Below, one piece after another: positions 58,580 through 64,000 of a DNA stretch of 64,000 nt. The notes below the pieces were generated by a model. It had not been told where the DNA came from. It did not search any database and was given only the letters and a program-made list of their open reading frames with translations. The position numbers and the translations under genes were made by a program. Source of the stretch: Protopterus annectens. Taxonomy: Eukaryota; Chordata; Ceratodontiformes; Protopteridae. How positions within the stretch are numbered: position 1 is the stretch's first letter; each line of letters begins with the position of its first letter. The stretch is from NCBI RefSeq assembly GCF_019279795.1, contig NC_056739.1:10181229-10245228 (forward strand), in the 5' to 3' direction.

Positions 58580-59120
58580 CTGTATTAAGAGCTATGGTAA
58601 CCATTGCTGTATGAGTTGCTCAGACCTGTTTCCATTTTTATGTTTTTCAGGCAAGATGTCACATGGCAGGTTACCTGTGTATTCAGTGGACAAAAATGAG
58701 GTCATCATCAACCACCTGGTACAGCACTACCAGGTGCTGTTTGGAAGGACAGCCCATGAGCAGCAGGAGCGAACCACCCTGTGGAATGATCTAGTCCACA
58801 GGGTCAATGATGTCGGCCTGCATAACCGCAGTTATGAGCAGGTCCGGCATCATTACACTGACCTGCTTCGCAATGCCCACTGGCGTGCTTCTGCAGTCTG
58901 GGGATCACCTCGCAACAGGGGGGGTCATGCCATCCATCCCCCCAACATGTGTTGAGGAGCTCCTCGCCAGCCTCATGGCACCTGCTTGCCCGCACACTCA
59001 ACAACTGGCGGAGACCATAGTGGAGGTGGGTGCTACCCACACACTGGCCAAGGAGCATGCAGATAAGGCTACAGAGCACATCAGTAGACCACTGTTGCAT
59101 ATCCATCTGCATCTGTACAG
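58580..59120 (+). pseudogene. Myb/SANT-like exon of a Harbinger accessory gene
   Basis: The frame at 58655-58890 reads NEVIINHLVQHYQVLFGRTA, then LWNDLVHRVNDVGLHNRSYE and QVRHHYTDLLRNAHWR. This is a complete three-helix Myb/SANT-like DNA-binding domain of the PIF/Harbinger accessory type. A frameshift between about 58885 and 58910 leads into ATGGVMPSIPPTCVEELLAS (the TGG…P.T..E linker) and a helical tail to 59120. A donor-like acag|gtagat ends it. The domain itself is unbroken, so the copy may be recent. Confidence 0.65.
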
Positions 59121-62100
59121 GTAGATCATGCATATGTGAGATGGCACATACATATAGTCCATTGCTGTGTAGTAGTAATAAACAGATGTGCATAAGCTGT
59201 AGTATTGTGGACTTGTACTGTTGATGTACTGTAATGCTGCACCCACCATGTACCAATGCCACAGCTGTGGCTACTGACATCACATCTCTCACACTCTTAT
59301 GTAGGTCCCTCTGGTATACCACCGAGCAGCAGCCTGTAGCTGATGAGTATGGTTTATGTTCATGCTTGCCAATACAATAGACATGTAATGGCTATGATAT
59401 ATTCCATGCACACATCTAACACACCTACCCATAATGCATGCCATACATGTTCACCTATTGTTGCTGTTAACTGAAGTGAATCACAGTGGTGACCATAACG
59501 GCTTATCTGAAGGGTATGTCAGACAACTGCAATATAACTAACATCCTGTTATTGCAAATTGTGTCCACAGGGTTGAACATAATGGTGGGACAAATGCCCT
59601 ACAGTAGGGACATGTGTGAAACATCACCCTTATACAGTGCTACAACAGTGTATATACCAGTATTACAATGGCAACTATTACAGATCTACACTACGGCATA
59701 TCATAATACAGTGGTCCACAAAGCTTAAAACCTGCAATGTGGTCCCAACATGAGCAATGAGTGTGGAATATGGAATCGTAGGTTAGGGCAGCAAATATGG
59801 GGAATACATACCTTCACAAACACTGGAAGCATATGTGTGTACACACTCCAGATAAAATATAGTGGAAGCAGCTGTTGACGTACTGACTGCATGCATTTGT
59901 CATGGATATGCACCTTTCAGCAAGTACACATCCCCAATGTCAGACCACGTATTGGTCTGCTGTCCAAGACATTTGGCCATCAAATGTGCACACTTACCTG
60001 CAATAGAGGCAGACATGGCTTGCACACATCTTACATGACATGGGGTGTGCCCCATACCCAGCAGGTAGCACGCATGAGCTGGACATGTAGCCATACCTCA
60101 CCATTGCATATGCCATGGCAAACTGTTCAGTCATTTATGTGGCAAGGATGTATGGGACAGGAATGATGTAGGAAATAAACAGATGGCCATCCAAGACAAA
60201 TGATGTCACATGTAGCAAACTGGTCATGTGGGCTGCCCAGTAACATGCCACAATACTGAGGGGGGTTGCAGGAATGTCTAGCAAGTACTGGCTGTCCATG
60301 TCCCATGTCAGCAGTTGCCTGGACTCTGCAAGCATGTGGCCTATGGGTTAGGGCAATCAGATCTGACAGTTGTACCACAGGAAACATCAGCCAGCCCTCT
60401 CTACAGGTAGTGTATGCATAACAGAAGAGGTTCCCAAAAGTCATGCGTTGCAATGTGTACTGGTGTACCATTACCACATTGGAAACCTACAGACAGTATA
60501 ATGTAAAATACATGTGCTGCACAACCAATGCCTTACCCCACCTCATGCCCACCATCCCCATCTGTACTATGCCAGTGCCAGTGTACATCTGTATCTTTGC
60601 CATTCATTAGCTGGGACTAGGCTGTTACACATGGTGTTCAGTGTTTGGGACACTGCAGACTGACACATGTGTAGGCCATAGTTGTCAAGCATCTGCAGAA
60701 AGGCTGAAGGTGGGGAAGGGGTGTCATCATGACACACCAGTGCACTGAAGCAGGGATCCTAAGGATGCTACAAATGGCTGTATCTGCACACAGTCAGGTT
60801 CAGGAACTGTGGCAGACATAACCCTGACTCCACAGCAATAGTGATGGCAGTGTGTGAACTCCAAGGGATGTGCACATGAGTTGACCTTGCAATCATGCAG
60901 GGTTGGGGGACATGTGTAGGGCAGACTGACCATATACTGGCAAATGCAGATGGCCCATGCTAGTATACCCCTGCCAGTAATAGTGACTGCTGTAGTATGC
61001 ATAACAGTCGGTGCAACAAACCATCAAAAGGGAGTGCACACATATCCACCCACGAAGTGTATGCATTGCGGTCAGCATCAGCACACCTAACACATTTGTT
61101 AGACAGTGCATTTGAGTGTACAGGACATATGCCACATATCAGGCTCATGTAATGTTAGCATATGCAGTGATGTGGTCCCATGGCATATCAAAGAAGAGTG
61201 CATCATATCAATAAGGGTGTGTACACTCCTCATAGCCATGGTAAGATTTGACAGTTGTCAGTGTAATAGTATTGTGCTGGTCATACATGCACCACTGATG
61301 TTGAGATCTGTAAATCAGACATCAGGCATTCACAAATGACATATTTCCACATATCATCCCACGTATGTGTCAGACAAACACATAGGGCTGTGAGCATTAG
61401 AGCAGACATGACTGACACATTAATATACATTCAGCAATGGTGTGTGCACCTGTGAGGTATGGTGCACAGTACATGGTAGGGTGCAGAACAGGTGCACAGC
61501 AATACTGTGTACACGGGTGCAGTGTTTTCCAGGGGAAGGGGCATCACCTACTAACACAGCCCATGCATCACACACATGTATACTGTTGCTAGCATGGATT
61601 GACTATAGCTGCACTGCATGCTGTTGAGTACCATATGATATCCATGTTGACAAGATGGGTAATGGGGGGGGTCTGTGTGTACTATCTTTGTGTAACCTCA
61701 CCCGTAGGTGTGTGTATGTGTGTGTGTGGGGGGGATATTTTGTCTGTAAGTGCAATCTTATAGAGTGGAGGGGGGTTGATGCATGTAGGATGTGTGTGCA
61801 TGAGTGTGTGTTTGTGTGGGTGTCCATGTATGCACATGTGTGATTGTGGGGCTGTTCATACGTTAGTACTTCCCTTTGGAATCATGCAGTACATGGACAT
61901 GGACTGACACGAGACACCAGGAATACTTGTCTGATATGTAATCACATGACAGCTGATAGTATAATAAGGTATGTAGCATGGAACATGCATTGGGAGGGAA
62001 ACTAGCACCAGGTTTACCATTAAAACTGCAATAAGCAGAAAGGTGAATGACTACCCACGTATGCAGCACTACAGATGCATTGGAGAATTACTAGACAGCA

Positions 62101-62522
62101 CCAGGGAGTGTATCCATAGATTACTGTTGTTCACATAATAAGTTGATTGAGCAGCAGATCTTGCATCTACTGAGCAATAGTTACATATGACACTCCAGTG
62201 CGTGACATTATGGAGTGAACGTAGTAGCCCCTAACATAATGGGGCCATGCTCACGATGTCCAGACATACCCAGGGTGAACACTGGATGACAGCAGTAAGG
62301 CCTTGTAAAACCTACTCCAATCAAATCAAGGAGGTAATGGAGTAACAGGTCTTGTGTTGTGATCACTTGTCTAGGCATTTAGAAGAATGATATGTTAGTG
62401 AGTGGTATTAATGAGTGTATGTTACCAAGTGTGATGAAGGATGGGGAACTTACATGAATAAACATGGGACTGTCTGTAAACTCAGGGACAGGTAGGTATT
62501 ATGGTGGAATTACAGTGTGTGT

Positions 62523-62599
<77 letters not shown>

Positions 62600-62652
62600 G
62601 TTATGCAATGCTGTACAGGTCTTAAAGTGCATTTCTTGTTTTCCCCTCACAG
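59121..62652 (+). other. putative intron of the Harbinger accessory gene
   Basis: Between a donor-like gtagat at 59121 and a strong acceptor (ttcttgttttcccctcacag) ending at 62652 no domain, RNA gene or complete repeat is recognised, except a (TG)n near its end. Many short frames on both strands have no resemblance. The codon phases at donor and acceptor do not match in the frames I read, so the intron is a suggestion only. Confidence 0.35.
62514..62597. repeat. (TG)n microsatellite
   Basis: About 40 TG units with one TC interruption, 55 bp before the putative acceptor at 62652. Confidence 0.95.
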
Positions 62653-63559
62653 GTGGCGAGGTGGGTCAGGGTCCCTCCTGCATGCAATCTGATGTTGGTG
62701 TCCATACAGACACCGAAAATGATGATTGGACTGTTGAGGCACAGGCAGTGTTGTCAGAAGCCTAAACTGTGCCATCATTTGACATCCCCCTGTTATCCAC
62801 CCCAACCCCGCACACAGTCACAGTGCCTATAGATACCCCATCACCAGTGGCCATAGCAGAAGGACAGTTGGCGGTTGGTGGAAGTGCACAGGAGAGTGTG
62901 GTATCTATGCCTGCTGTGTCTGGACACAGCAGGCATAGCCAGATGTTCAGCAGGGCACCACATAGGCAGATGTACCAGGGTGCTTGTGGGAGGGCTACTG
63001 GTCATCATGCCCCTGGCAGAAGTGCCACAACTGGTACCACCAGATGCATGTTTCAGACTGTCATGGGGGTGCAGGCACTTATGGAACTATACACCACACA
63101 GGGTCTGAGGCTGCAGAGGCCTGCTCTCTCATCTGTAAGTGACAACTTCCATGAACTTGCAGGTGCCCTCCATGATTATACCGAGGTCATGGATAGATGG
63201 TTGGGTGAGATGATGGGCCTCATCGACCGTGGCTTGTCAGTGCTAGAACATGTGGTGGGAGTGGGCGATGGCCGTGTGGACGTAAGCCAGCAACACCAAC
63301 AGCTGGCATTTGACGTGGATGTGCAAGGACACCAAGCTGCTCCCGTAGTGGCAGTACCAGCCCCAGCACTGCAGGGGGAGCTGTCCACACCACACCACAG
63401 CAGGCCATGTGCACATGGCCCTGGCCATTCCCAGGAGGGACCTGGTTCCAGCAGACATATCTCATCATCAGGGGAGAGTAGTACATTGAGGCCTGTACCT
63501 GGATGTGCCCATGGAACCCCTGGCAGGCACAGTCCGCATGTCCATGGCCGAAAGCTGTG
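62653..63559 (+). pseudogene. putative second exon, accessory-type protein, one stop
   Basis: One frame runs from the acceptor to the TGA at 63558, broken only by a TAA at 62763-62765. It opens acidic (DTENDDWTVEAQAVLSEA), then is Pro/Thr/Ser-rich. A helical part at about 63080-63265 reads LMELYTTQGLRLQRPA, NFHELAGALHDYTEVMDRWL and GEMMGLIDRGLSVLEHVVGV, which could form a coiled coil or interaction helix. The tail is His/Pro/Gly-rich. The layout (Myb/SANT, linker, helical C-terminus) fits Harbinger MYB-like proteins, but the helical part has no named domain. Confidence 0.5.
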
Positions 63560-64000
63560 AACTGCACACCCTGCCAGGTATGGTCTGTAGCTGTCCAAGA
63601 AGCACCTGTATAGGGCAGCCACATGGCAGAATTGTGTGCTTGCATACCCACACACTATACAAACACACCTAGGGCAACCCCATACCTACACACACCACAT
63701 CACCAAGCCCATCTCAATGAATTACACCCCTCACCCACACACATGGTGTCAAATGTATGGCCCACCCTCGGTCTCTGGCAAACCAACAACACACCCTGTG
63801 CATATGATGACACCTGTGCCACATCCCTGTCATCCATAACATCGATGCAGGGACAGGCTAATATGGTTCTGATGCACATGGTGACTGTACTACAGTGTAC
63901 CAATGTACTGCTGTGTAACATGTTGTCAGCAGTAATGTTTAATACTTACATGTCAGGTAGTATAGCTGTCCAGCCATGATGCATTATAGCTGTTATAACA
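63560..64000. other. no recognisable feature
   Basis: Pyrimidine- and CA-rich sequence downstream of the accessory frame; no polyadenylation signal, terminal repeat or gene can be supported before the window ends. Confidence 0.3.

Noticed and set aside
61603-61843. Frames with Cys/Val/Gly or His/Thr runs
   Set aside because: Short TG/CA-rich stretch; composition artefact.
59121-62652. Firm two-exon gene model
   Set aside because: Donor and acceptor look good but the reading phases do not match in the frames I read, and a frameshift lies in the first exon.

Overview
This is a eukaryotic window with no host gene I can support. It is AT-rich and made almost entirely of transposable elements in different states of decay, many nested inside one another, separated by long (TG)n and (TA)n microsatellites. 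The mix points to a non-mammalian vertebrate with a large, repeat-rich genome: CR1-like LINEs with an SGNH-hydrolase ORF, L2-like and Rex1-like LINEs, a Ty3/gypsy element with a tRNA-Leu type primer site, Penelope-like elements with a GIY-YIG domain, V-SINE and Deu-type SINEs, and PIF/Harbinger Myb/SANT accessory genes. A lungfish, cartilaginous fish or caecilian would fit; the sequence does not let me choose.

Layout. 0-6.8 kb: palindrome cluster, tRNA-like SINE heads, a decayed SGNH-LINE on the minus strand split by a Penelope-like insertion with a perfect 14-bp target duplication, a TIR/TA MITE family, and a SINE with an L2-type tail. 6.8-11.8 kb: a CR1-like LINE (minus) head to head with an L2-like LINE (plus). 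13.8-22.3 kb: probable Harbinger-derived sequence (minus) interrupted by a 5.2-kb Ty3/gypsy element (14564-19728) and by a 525-bp foldback element (20017-20541) carrying hammerhead-like motifs. 22.4-31.1 kb: microsatellites, MITEs, duplicated repeat blocks, V-SINE, Deu-type SINE, a Myb/SANT pseudogene and an L2 3' end. 32.5-33.1 kb: three palindromic foldbacks. 34.4-49.1 kb: a LINE cluster (one Rex1-like and at least seven CR1-like copies), including a CR1 copy split by a 756-bp hAT-like MITE and carrying an in-frame 21-bp minisatellite. 49-52 kb: a tandem duplication and a Harbinger accessory exon. 52.2-53.9 kb: microsatellite plus a Penelope-like element with an open GIY-YIG reading frame. 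54-64 kb: an L2 tail, long TA/CA arrays and two Harbinger-type accessory genes.

The elements are linked by shared parts rather than by pathways. The CR1 copies share ORF1 (SGNH), endonuclease and RT and end in an 8-bp repeat tail (gaacctat). One SINE at 5.9-6.1 kb has the same 3' tail as the L2-like LINEs, so those LINEs probably mobilised it. The Penelope-like pieces share ctgawgaag...gaaagc termini. Myb/SANT accessory genes are present in four or five copies, but no clear Harbinger transposase is seen. The open frames across the (TA)n and (TG)n arrays are not genes.
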